A stretch of 64,000 nucleotides of DNA from Arbacia lixula (taxonomy: Eukaryota > Echinodermata > Echinoidea > Arbacioida > Arbaciidae). Made by a program: the position numbers and the translations under genes. Positions 1 to 11,514 of the stretch are shown here, one piece after another. The stretch lies in NCBI GenBank assembly GCA_963669155.1, contig OZ022576.1:35043555-35107554 (forward strand), given 5' to 3'. The notes under the pieces are model-generated. The model worked only from the letters and a program-made list of their open reading frames with translations. It had not been told where the DNA came from and ran no database searches. Within the stretch, counting starts at the first letter, position 1. Each line of letters opens with the position of its first letter.

Positions 1-1776
1 TTCTCTTCAGGTTGTTTTAACATTGCCCCTAAAAATGTCTTTTTATACAAAGATAAACCCCATCTCAAATCCATCCTAATGGATTTTTTCTCTCCCATTC
101 TTACGTTAGAGCGGCCCTTTTGTATCGTGCACTGTAACATAAGGAATGTTCATATGAAACGCCAAGAAGATGTTTAAAATCCCTTTCATGCTGTTATTCA
201 GTAAATGGTTATTTTTCAACAAAACACTAAAATCCACATATTCCATATGATGGATAAATGTCATTGAAGGCCAAGAGCAGACGGAGACTACTAACGACAT
301 ATAAAGTATGATGAGCGTAAAATGATAATCCAGGTAATGACATTGAACCTAACAGTATGAACATGATGATGGACAAACATTGAAGCACCTTCCGTTACAA
401 GCTCAACATAATACTGCCCATCTGCAAGGAATAAGACAGAAATAAGAGGGTTGGAGACCCGTTTTCTTCATTCCACGTTTGATACATTGATTCTGTACTG
501 TACTGTATCGAATAAGATAACCAATCGGAAAACTTTCCATTTCACTGTGTGTAATAAATATATTTGAAGCCTATTCTCGAGTGAAACGTTGCGTTCTTTG
601 CAGAACTGTTTTTAAGTGCAGAGGTGAATAATTGGTGATAGACGCTTTTAGGGTTCGACCTGACGTAAACGGATACTAAAGAGGGAAAATTCTGATGACT
701 CTTTTTTTTAAAGACAGATAGCTTCATGGGTACTCATTAATAAACGTAAAACTTATCAATGTTTGCAGATGACGTCGGAGACATGTAGCTTTATATCATG
801 TTGTATTTTCAAAACACTGCATAATAGAGCCTCTTTATTGTTGAGTGATCGGAAGACAAGTCTCGGTGTCTAGGTATAACACCCACAAGACTATTTTACA
901 GTAGTTGTGCCACAACATAACCCAAAACAGTGAACTATATCACTTTTATGCCTCTTCTTCCCGACCGTAAAACGGTCACATATAGCCAAATGAAGCTGTA
1001 ATCACGATAACAATCTTCAATAATATACTTTCCTGTGTTACCCAAAAAATGAAATTGTATGTCACTGTAAATCAACGATCTCACCCAAGTGTGGGTTGTG
1101 TATTTGAAATCAGATGATTTTCCTAACACTTGGAAATACAAAGTCAAATCACATCCCCACCCAGACCTATCGAGGTCATGAAACGACATACGTGTACATG
1201 TTTATACGGTACATTGCATTATACATTTATATATTTTTCCACTCAGAAAGGTATGGAAAAAGTTTCGATCTCTTTTAGCTCTTGGTTGACGGGCTTACCA
1301 CGATCATGGGATATAATATTTCTTTGTATTCAAGTTCCCTTCCTCAACATCCCTCATTCTCCGTCGTTGGACTAGAACTTTAACAATATTTACTGTACAT
1401 GTTATAATGATTTGATTTAAAGTTACCACTCTTCTTTCTGTTTATTGTCATCTTAATTGGTCGAAAAAAAATACTTTACCAATTACACTAAATAACCACT
1501 GCTTTTGCCAAATCAAAATGCGGCTAGTTCACTTTTCATTTAGATCTCGGATCATTCAGATCCTACACTGGAAAAGGAAGATTTTCGCAAATGTCCGTAT
1601 TGCGCATTTTGTTCATTTTTGTTTGGAAAAAAGGATTAAATAAATGTTAATCCATTCAGCAGACCATTCCGCAGTTATTTTGATGGACGATTCTAATTGG
1701 AATGCTCAGCTCAGATCATGGAATAGGTGAAAGTGATATATGATTACGAGAACATAGGCATGATGCAATATTGCAT
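1..1776. other. intergenic or intronic DNA, no gene seen
   Basis: AT-rich unique-looking sequence. All open frames are short, lack recognisable protein character and have no convincing splice signals. Because the exon to the right (1846-2922, minus) ends in a splice donor, this stretch is most simply the first intron of that gene. Confidence 0.5.
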
Positions 1777-1845
1777 CTAGTAAAGTTTTAAAGAAAGTAA
1801 GAAATCAACGTCATTTGGAAACTGAAGGACCTTCTCATATCTTAC

Positions 1846-2922
1846 CCGATTACGCTTCCTCATTTCCTCCTTCAAGTCTCTGTTGCTCTTCGCTGCTTCC
1901 ACTGATGCCCCGGTGGATATGAACCCACCCCTCTTCCCAATTCTGCCCAGAGTCCCATCCTCGTCGTCAATATCTTCCACCTCCTCTGAAACACTTCCCT
2001 TCCTCGACCTCCTGCCCGACCCCGATGGCAACGATAAGAGGCGCGCACGACCAGGGTGCAGCTTGAACCGTTCAGACTCCGCCACTGATTTCTCCGATCC
2101 GCGTCGTAGTCGTCTTCGCGATTCATTGTTGTTGCTTTTAACCGTATTGATCAAGAGTTGAGTTCGACTGCCACGCCGACTGCCGCCCATTTCAGACTCA
2201 TCGTCTCCGAAACTGTCTTCCTCCTCGATCACCATGCCCGGGTGAGTGCGACTGCGAGGATGTGTATTGAGGGTCATCCCCGGAATGAGAATACTCCCTC
2301 TCCTGACCCGACCCGCATGGATGTCGGGGTCCTGCTCGTCTTCCTCATCATTCTCAAGCAGTTTGATCCCATTCTCCTCGGCATAGCGACGTCGACGTCG
2401 ACTTCGCAGCCTGCGACTTGCGTCTCCGTCGTTGTCACCAGCAGTGCTGAGGAAGGTTGTTCTGATGACTGGGAGACTATCGTCGCTCCTTCTTCTCGGT
2501 CTCTGAGAACTCTCCCTGCTCCTCTTCCCATCGTAGGCCATGTGGGAGAATCTCCTCCAGGCAGGATTTTCCAGGACAGGTCGATTGAAGGTCCCCCGGA
2601 CCTCCCCGTCGCCCTCCTCCTCGGGAATGGGTGACTGCTTCTCGCCCTGCTTCTTCTTCTTATCTAGCATATCCCGGAGCTCCTGGGTCGATCGCAGTCG
2701 AATCTTGCCCTTGTTTTCCCCGACGGTTATTTTGCTTGTAAGACCGTTCATCTTTCTCAGGGATTCCAGAATGAGTTCCTTGCGATTCTCCGGTGTAAAC
2801 CTTCCGTCCTCTGATCCAGGAATGGTCGAAGATTGATCTCCGTGGTCAGTGTGGTTCTCATTGTATCCATTTTCTGTAATTTCTGCAAGGGCCTCAGGGG
2901 TTCTGGAACCTAAAGACGCCAT
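1846..2922 (-). CDS. first coding exon of an unrecognised charged, probably disordered protein
   Basis: I do not recognise this protein. The exon encodes 359 residues from the first ATG after an in-frame stop (TAA on the minus strand, 2934-2932). The open frame runs 22 codons further to a stop at 1777-1779, but a textbook donor (GTAAGA) starts at 1845 exactly between codons, so the coding exon very probably stops at 1846 in phase 0. Composition is extreme: long runs rich in Arg, Lys, Ser, Asp and Glu, with an RSRRRRR cluster near residue 175 and acidic blocks such as ENDEEDEQDPD and EEVEDIDDEDG. Repeated RRGS/RKGS motifs look like basophilic kinase sites. A short N-terminal stretch around residues 42-92 looks helical. 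No signal peptide, membrane segment or enzymatic motif is visible. GC content and codon use differ sharply from the AT-rich flanks, which supports real coding sequence. Downstream exons lie left of the window. Several overlapping frames in the same stretch are shadows. Confidence 0.75.
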
Positions 2923-4568
2923 TTTATTAACTTAAGTGGCAAATCGTTTTCACGAAGTAAAATCATTCGTTGACGTATACTAAAGCTAACTCAGTGTTGA
3001 TATATTACGTATCATCCTGGAAATTTCCTCACAATAATCTTCCAACTTACACGATCCAGAAAACAGTTCCTAGACATTTCTTGATATCAATGAAACTTAA
3101 TTACAGGAAACACTGGAATCCAAAATGACATGACGAGAACTGTAATCTCCTTCCTTCATGCAGCTTGGAAACCGCATTTGTTGTTCTCTCGCTTGAAATG
3201 GTCAGGGGGTTTAGAGATTGAGGCAAGAAAGAAGTCTTACTAGTGACTCCTCCTCAACAAAGGTGCGCGCGGACCAGCGTCAATCGACACTGTTTGCTCT
3301 TCTTTCACCCCGTAGCTGGTGGAACCGGCGTATTAGTTGAAGGGATTGCGCCTATTTAGGATCTGTTTACGTTGGTAAGGGAAACTAACAAAGGAGGGAT
3401 GTCCACACATGATTCCCCTTTTCCACGATTATTGTACCTCCTCCTGCTAGACTTTCGTCAGGTATCTTCGAAGGTTGTACATGGCGCTTTAAACGTGAAT
3501 ATTTCATACATTGCATTCTTCATCATTTCTTTGAGGAGAGTTAAGAGAGATTTTCAAGAAACAAATTTGGGAGCAAACATGAAAGGTAACTGGTGACGTG
3601 ATCCGTAGTTTGATCTTATGTGAGGGTACGGAGGAAGAGCGGATAGATAGGCAGCGAGACAGTCAGATCAACAGACAGAGATGGAGAGAAAAAGAGTGGT
3701 ACTGGATTATGCTTTTGTAAAGAAAAGGGGGAAATCTACTTTGGGTATCGCATTATAAGATTTTGCTTTAAAAAGAGATATTATAATCGGGTTACTATTT
3801 TGAACATGACATTTTCTGTTTTTGATGTGCTGACTCGTAGTTGTCAAGGTAGTAATCTCTTCAGATGTGGATTTAACCACTCTACTATAAAGGCATCCTG
3901 CACAGTCATGTTGGCCTTGATTCCAATATTTTAAGTCTAGGCGCAAAAGAAGCCATCACCAGTGAAAGCTAGGGCTTCTTCAGGAATCTCTACAAGTACA
4001 TAGTGGAAAACAACATGCATAAACATGTCAGTTTGTCTATGCCCGTTCATCTTATCAACGTATTATGTACTCACGTTTCTCCTTTGAACACATACGTAAC
4101 TACCGCCCTCAGCGTGAAGTAGCAGGACACGCACAACATTAGTTGTTGACATAATATCGCATTTCCTCCATTTATCATTCATCTATAACCAAGGGGAAAC
4201 CAATTCAAACTCTTTATTAACGAATTTCACCTATATTCTCCTAGTTTGATTAATAGATGAATAACATAACTTTTCAAATTACAATTTCTTCTGAACTTTT
4301 CGTACGAATCTACGTTTCTGAGGTAATCCGGCAAGTTATTCCATAAATCAGTGGCTGCATGACCTTTACCCATAAGATTGTGTTAGAATATGCGGGATAT
4401 CGAATAATGACTTTGAACCGGAAGTCATTAGACCGGAAATCCATATATGTTTAGCCTAGATGAACAAATTAACCCTGGTACACCCAATGGAATCTGTTGG
4501 GCATACACCAACCCCCACATGACCTCTATAACTGCACATCTTAGTGGCAGGGGCGTCCCCCACACGTC
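2923..4568. other. upstream region of the minus-strand gene, no gene seen
   Basis: Would contain the 5' UTR and promoter of the minus-strand gene. I see no clear TATA box, RNA gene or coding signal. Small open frames here look random. Confidence 0.4.
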
Positions 4569-4650
4569 CTTGACTCTTAGCGTTATTATTTCACGATTTT
4601 AAACATAAATCCCATACAGCAGCATTTTGTCTGGCACAAAAAGAGTCAAA
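4569..4650. repeat. short inverted-repeat element, copy 1
   Basis: An ~80-bp unit ending in a 9-bp inverted repeat (TTGACTCTT / AAGAGTCAA) with an internal TCTGGCACA motif. Two relatives lie at 33070-33137 and 34333-34422, sharing the CCCATA-AGCAGCA core and the TCTGGCACACAAA end. Probably a very small MITE. Confidence 0.5.
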
Positions 4651-4869
4651 TAAAGGAAAAAACACGTAACGCTTGCTTAATTGATAGTAGATCAAAAGTT
4701 GTAACTCTATACAGCCAATTGAAAAGCTGAAGAATGAACATAAGTTGGACACAGGTTCTGTGACAGTTTCATCACAATCGAATTGCAATATCTGCAAGTC
4801 CTTTAATCGTCATAATGGTCGAATGTCCTTTTCGTGTAACGTCAGTTACATACACATTCTTAAAGAATT

Positions 4870-5082
4870 TCCTTAGCTTCACACACAAACACATGCACAC
4901 AAACACACACACACAGACACACACATATATTTATTTCCCTAAAATGCATTTTATTAACAAAACATACAACACCAAAGTGAAACCACTTCTTACGTTGGGC
5001 GAAAAGTCAAATCACGCACACACACAAACAAACACACTCTCTCACACACACACACACACACAAATGCACGGACGCTCACAGA
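4870..5082. repeat. CA-rich microsatellite cluster
   Basis: Imperfect CACACA runs at about 4881-4926 and 5016-5062 separated by AT-rich sequence. The open frame through them encodes only His-Thr repeats and is not coding. Confidence 0.8.
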
Positions 5083-5366
5083 CTTAAAAAAACAACATGC
5101 AAACAATAAGAAAATGCATCATTAATATAACTTTTTTACTGAAACTAAAACAAAAGCGAACAATTGGGCAAAAAATGAAGGAAAGGGAAGTGAGGAATAA
5201 CAGTAACATCCACGAGGAGGTCATTGCATTTGGAGTTAAAGGGAGAGACTTTCTCTTTCAATTCCCCCCAAACAACAGAATCATGCAAGGACCTGGTTAC
5301 TGTGGATGGTATCAAAAGACACTATGTAAGTGCGCGTTATAGAGAAGTTGAACTAAACCAAGAATA

Positions 5367-6052
5367 GGGGAGACCGGGGTGAACTGGGACGCGGGAGAAG
5401 TGGGACACCTCCTATATCTAGAAAAAATTTTCAACCAATCAGCTTACTGGTCTTAGCCCCTAATAGGCATTTGGTATCAGAGTAAAGGCACATGATAACA
5501 ACAGCGAAAGAACTCTGCTGCTAAGTGTAATTTTGAAGTTATTTTTTCACACTTTTTTTAGTGTTTTGCAGTCAGTGTGAAGTACTTTTTGAATTCATTC
5601 TTATAGCTTTAGCAGACACTTATCATGCTATATCTAGGCCTTGTTAGTCCTAATAATTTGGATTTTAAGTTTTGTAAAGTTAGCCGCCATTTTGATTTTT
5701 TTTGTGTGTTGGGGTAAACTGGGACATCACTGATCCACATAAATTATACTGTCCCAACTGTGTCCCACCTCACCCCATATTCATACTTCTCCCGAGCCGT
5801 CCCGCTTTAACCCAGCTAGTGTCCCACTTCTCCCAGAGGTGTCCCACTTCTCCCCGTTCAGAAGCTTTTTACAAATCAATGATTACACAAATATGAGACT
5901 TGCAGCATTATGAATGAACAACCCATCATGTGGCCTAGCATCGGTACTGTTAAGGTACAAAACGTGAGTTCCCAATTCTGAGTAAAAGAAAAGTTATAAG
6001 AGAAAATTCATCAACTTGAAATGTTTGTCCCACTTAACCCCAGGGCCCCCTA
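5367..6052. repeat. putative nonautonomous element with GGGGT-AACTGGGAC ends
   Basis: The left edge reads CCGGGGTGAACTGGGAC and the right edge, in inverse orientation, CTGGGGTTAAGTGGGAC, giving imperfect terminal inverted repeats around ~685 bp. Internal copies of GTCCCACTTCTCCC occur at about 5818-5855, with GGGGTAAACTGGGACA at 5711. A weakly similar GGGGAAAGTGGGGCAC stretch lies near 36877. No coding capacity. Confidence 0.45.
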
Positions 6053-8397
6053 AGTGTTTATAAGTCAATCATTAGTAGTCATACTCCGGATGACGGACAG
6101 AGCACACTTCCTGAAACGTAAAGACTGATACTCTCTCTTTCAGAGTATGCAAGAAACATAATATAGTTTAGTTGCAAAACTTACTACAACTTCTCCACAC
6201 TTTGCCTCTCTCATCTTTCTTCTTTCTTTCACTCTGTGTAACTACTTTGTGGCTAATTCATAACTCTCGTCACCACCTCTCCTTCTACTTCCACTACTTT
6301 TCATTTCATTTATTTTCGATTTAAAACGCCGGAAACTGAAGCTAAAAATAGTCTTGTGTAAGTGGTATACATATGAAACTAATCTCTCCTCTTACTTTAC
6401 TTTTTCTTTTCCTTTCTTTACCTAAGTGGGTCAATTATCCTGAAAGAATACAACCACATGATGTTACCAAAACTTGTATTTTCTAAATAGTATTTATTAG
6501 TACACTCTCACCACGGAAACATTCAGAAAACCTTTAAAATCAATCATTGCCTGTAAAGAAAAAAAACTTAATATATTCATGTTTGAAATTATACAACGAA
6601 AGAAGAGGGGGTGTGACGGGAGAGCACTGTTCATGTCTGCATTGAGATGTCACACGATCAATATCAATATTGATACGTCTGGATGAGCATGCCTCTTATA
6701 GTTTATCAGGGAATTATAGCCCCATACGCACACCGTATGTAGCCCTGGACGTGACGTATCGACGACATGACCTACGTAGAGCTTCCCACCGTAACCCACC
6801 CCTCCCACAACCCAAACCCACATTGATAATCCAGATGCCTCGCTAATGTAATTGTGCTGTGGTAGAGAATTCTTGCCCATGCACTGCACTGTTCAAACAA
6901 TCCATGTATAAAGTTAATGGAGATCATAATTTGCCGATATTCATGTGTTTACGCTTTAAATCGCGCCGCTCGTTATGCAAGTTGATCGACTGGCTCAGTA
7001 CACAACCCATCCATTCACTGTCATGGCTATCGAACGACAGTGTTTGAGCTAGTCATTAAGAGAACAACTAGATGTGTGGTGATAACGAGGTTTATGACGC
7101 ATAGAGAATAAATAGTGGCTTGGTTTCCTGAAAATAGTTCATTGCTGGACCGACTACAACTACTAATCCTCATCCATCTATATAGATCTAAATATAATCT
7201 ACCCTAACCATCGCTCTAAACCTAAACTCCATTCGACTCTACCCACTGTGCCTGCATCCAGTCAGTCATATATCTGCGTATTACATACATGTGTATGTAC
7301 TGGCAATTCGTTTCAAGGCTAAAAACATGTCTATCGCTCTGAAGTACTATTCAGCCTGTGTGCTGCTGGTAGGCGCAGCGCGGATGAACTGAAGAGAGAT
7401 TTAATGATGCAACGGCAGACTCGAATTCAATTTAGCAACAAAACATCGAGCTAAGAGGATTTTGCGTCCACGAGTGAGTGGGCATTCCAAGCGAACACCG
7501 CGGCGCCCGCATGTAACCAGCAGCAGCCTGTGCCTGGATCGACCGCGACCGTTCGGCTGTGCAAGCCGGGCCCGTGAAGAATGGGTCAGCTCCTATTTTG
7601 ACCTACTCTTGTAACCAGACGGACCTGAATAATGGGGCAGTGCCTACTCGTATTGTTACCACTCCTGCAGAGGGTTATTCAGGTAATGCTTGAGTGAGTA
7701 ATAGACATTCATTGGGTAATATTCTCATAGAGCTCATAGTAGTTAAATTCCTACGAAACAAAATGCGGGAGAGTGAAGCACTGCCAGCTACCTCAACACC
7801 ACACGCTTTACATACAACACGCAGGACGCTATTTATGACACATGGATTGCGGGCATGTGTTTCGAATGCGCTGTTTGTACTGTACCCAGTCTTGATCAGA
7901 TCACTCGTGTTGATGGTTTTACCATGTGTAGGATACCCGCTCTTGTTATTTGCTTCGTTTCAGATGCATAATTATTAATTAAGCGGGATGGTGTGAGTTT
8001 CATTTTGCAGCAAGCTTAGCGCAACATCATTGTACTATAATAGAGGTAAGCAAGATACGTTCACGTTTGTACGTGTATGCATATGCGTATGTGTTTTGTA
8101 AGTATATTATGATCAGTGTTGGTTATACTTCAGCATCATTTGCTTGTGACGTTTTGACACATGAATTATGCCAGGTAGTGATGAAGTGCAATACATTTGT
8201 ATTCGCGACATGCTTGTGCTAGCTAGAACATCGTTGCATTAGACGGTTATGTATGTGCAGTTGACAACACGTTCTCTGTTTCACCTAAGTTTCGTGTTGA
8301 AATAATGAAATGTGTATTTTTGAGAAGCTCGTGTACGATGCCCCGTCACTGTCACTCTCTGTCTTCATCTCCCCCTTGTATTGGTCTGCCACCCTCC
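6053..8397. other. intergenic DNA, no gene seen
   Basis: Unique-looking AT-rich sequence with a more CpG-rich patch at about 7370-7570. No splice-bounded coding stretch or RNA gene recognised. Confidence 0.4.
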
Positions 8398-8510
8398 ACC
8401 CCTAGCCCCCCCCCCCCTCTCCACCGCCCCTTACCCTCACCGCCTCTCCCCTTCCCTATAATTACTCCCCATAATACTCACCCTCCTTTACCCCCCCCCC
8501 TGTCCTTTCA
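8398..8510. repeat. C-rich pyrimidine tract
   Basis: Nearly uninterrupted C/T sequence with runs of up to 14 C. It creates a spurious Pro-rich frame on the plus strand. Confidence 0.8.
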
Positions 8511-8969
8511 TGAACATCAAGGTGAAAATGTACACATTATTGTAAAGTTCAAGGATTAAAATCCGTCCTTTCTCACATGTAATAAATCCATGCTGTTCCC
8601 ATCTCGATCTCACAGCCCATGACCGGTTCTCATTTGCTCCGTAATTGTTTCTCAAAGAGCTTTTCATATCCCTTGAAAATACCACCTTTTCATTCATAAA
8701 TATTCAATACATTGTTCTTGGTTGATGATGATAGCGGGTAGGTGTGTATATAGGTCTATGCCTCGGCATACAAACTTTATCATTTGATTGACCTTATTAA
8801 CATGATAGGCCTACATTAGGCTACTTTCGTTTCTGATTTTTTATTGATTTATCTCGTCCGTGTGATAGCGTGGGCTATCCCGATCAAGGCCACATCCGGC
8901 TTGAACGGTAACCTAAACTCAAACAGCTCTCACAGTTAAGCTGAACATTAACCCTAAATTATATTATGA

Positions 8970-9365
8970 TGGGGGTGTGCCTCACGAAACCCTGAAATGC
9001 GGGTCTAAGGAACTGACTACAAGGGTAAAATCCACATAAAATGTGGGGTCTTAGGAACTAAAAATATACCGGCATTGTGAAAAACAGGGTCTACAGAACT
9101 ATCCACACTGCACATGCGACGCGTTGTGTTTACGTCAGGGTTTTCTTGCAGCTCGCTCGGCCGGCCGGCGGGTCAGGCGGCCGGGTTGATGTTGAAGCGT
9201 ACGCGTAGCAAGCTGCATGCAAGCCGCGGCCTGGGGAACGGCCGGAGGGAGGGGCACAGCGGGGAGGCTAAGGAGCGGAACTTTCGCGGAATTTTTGCCA
9301 TGCATAGGATATAGAGGGTCTAAAGAACTGATATCGAGGTCTCAAAAAGGGGGTCTTCAAAGCGG
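8970..9365. repeat. repeat block with GGGTCTAAGGAACT motifs and a GC-rich core
   Basis: The motif GGGTCT(A/T)A(A/G)GAACT recurs near 9001, 9045, 9085 and 9308, flanking a GC-rich core (about 9150-9270, with CGGCCGGCCGGCGG). The layout suggests an interspersed repeat. The 66-residue frame inside the core has no recognisable domain. Confidence 0.4.
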
Positions 9366-11447
9366 CACGTCCCCGTACCACCAATGTATGTGAGTGCCCC
9401 CCCCCGGGACTAACCTATCAATGGAATGGCGTGTATTACTAATACAAAAATGCCTCATCGACGCATAAGGAGTTAAACGGGTTGTACAAGTAGGTACATA
9501 CTTGCTGGTACGTACAGCACCGTCGTGAATGTATAAAGGAAAGAAGATAAAAGTTTGCGCAAAATCATACATAGTTATATGAAGAGTTGGGGTCAATACA
9601 ACTGGCGTGATGGCATATGCAAGACTGCAAGTTCAGAATGTGTTGCATCACTTGCATGATATGATAAGCCTCTCTAAGAACAGTAACTGAGGGGCGTGCA
9701 TTCTTGTCTAGAGTGTATGGAATTACATTTGACAAAGGTCTATTTCTTTTATCATATATCTTTGTTATGGAAGCAATTTACTTTTATCATGAACGAATCA
9801 AGAATGCCCCCTCATCCACTATCTCACAGCTTTGATCCAGGCATTTTTTAAAAACAAATTTGATATTTTCTGGTCATATCAGATTTTGCTTAAACACAGC
9901 ACCAATGTGCTTCACCTTTTTGTTTTGTTTACAATTAATAGTTTGGTGAAATACTCCTTTTCCAAACACAGTGAGGTAACTGCTCAAAATGGTGAGTGGA
10001 TACCGTTGGTCGACTGTTTTTTGAGGAAAAAAGGAAATCATCGAAAACAATCAATCAGTCAATCCACCGAACAGTTATCCAATTGATTGATCATGCTATC
10101 ATACAATCAGTCAATCCATTGATGTATGCATATGTCGATCATTTGATCAATGGTATGGTGGCGTGCCCAAAACCTACTACATGTAGTTCCTTTAGCCTAT
10201 ACCGCAGACCGCATTGCAATACGCAATAGCGCACATCACGGATTTTCGCATCTCACAGTAATGCGTTAAGACTAGCGGCCTTACCACTTTGCGATACACT
10301 GAGCGTTTGTAATACGGAATATGAATGCAGCCCATGGTTGCTCCGAAATGGTGTGTTTTAAACTAAAGCAGGGATAAATCTTCACTTTTCCTGAAAAGTT
10401 TCGTGAAGCTAGACTGGGCTACCCTGTCTTTAAAACATGACAGAAAAGATGCAAGTTTTTCGACATTACCGTCTCCAGATTTGCTTGAGACCGTCAGGAA
10501 CAGCTTAGGGAAAGTGCGCACATCCAGGCCATTCAATTTTTCTATATAATATAATAAATGTACAATTTAATTCGGAGTGCTGGCCCTTTGACTGATATCA
10601 TACGATATTTTTATTTATCTATTTATTTATTTATTTTTTTTTTTTTTTTTTTTTTGGGGGGGGGGTATACCAGTAATGTTGCAAGGTTGTTGTTTTTGTA
10701 TGTACTCAATTTCACATTTCAATCAATTGGATATTCATGTTTTTCACTCATTCATTATGACCTCATGTACGGTATATGCTATTTATGACGGTTAAATATT
10801 TATCAGTATTGTGATCAAGCGATCGTATGCGAAGTGGCGTGCATTAAACATAATTTGATCGACGAAGATGAGGGGAACACGTTGTAGAGGTAGTAATCAT
10901 GTTGACTGCCACCCTAGTGACAGCACAGCTTTATCATGATCATGGTAATAATTAATGTTAAAGAATAGACGGAGAGGGAGGGGGAGCGTGCTTGGAACAC
11001 TGGTTAACTAACGGGGTAAAACCACTCACTTGCTGCACTAATGACGAGGACAAAAATAAACAATGGTAAGAGACCAAAATCACTGATGTGAAAACAGCTT
11101 TCCATGTATTTCTTATTGGAACAAGAAAAGATAGGGAAACTATGCCTCGGTTCTTCGCTATATTGATATGGGCAGATGAAGGAACGTCCATAAATATATC
11201 GAATCATTTATCAAAATAATAACGAATATTTTGCTTTATATTGTTTTGATTTGAAGGATATGTAGATTTTCTTCCATTTAGTAGAATGTTTTCGTGGGCT
11301 CATCCTAATGGTGTTTTAGGAATGGCAAACCATGGATCGTGTCAGTCCTGCACGGGAGACAGTAGTATGGAGGGTTGATTGCTTTCTATGGTTATTATGG
11401 TCCATGGTTAAAATTACCACTTATCTTTTGTCTTTGCGTCATTTCAG
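9366..11447. other. intergenic DNA or 5' intron of the sulfotransferase gene
   Basis: No gene seen. Contains a T-run followed by a G-run at about 10626-10666. The last ~45 bases before 11448 form a pyrimidine-rich splice acceptor (TTTTGTCTTTGCGTCATTTCAG), so part of this stretch is probably intronic to the next gene. Confidence 0.45.
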
Positions 11448-11514
11448 ATTTCACCAGCACTGCGAGAGAACACGCCGAAGGCTGCTGCTTGAATGGGTGA
11501 TAGCAGAGGTTGTC

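Noticed and set aside
1872-2836. Several 80-160 codon frames on both strands at the left
   Set aside because: Shadows of the 1846-2922 exon, produced by its biased codon composition.
9114-9314. 66-codon Arg-rich frame
   Set aside because: Falls in the GC-rich core of a repeat block flanked by GGGTCTAAGGAACT motifs; no domain.
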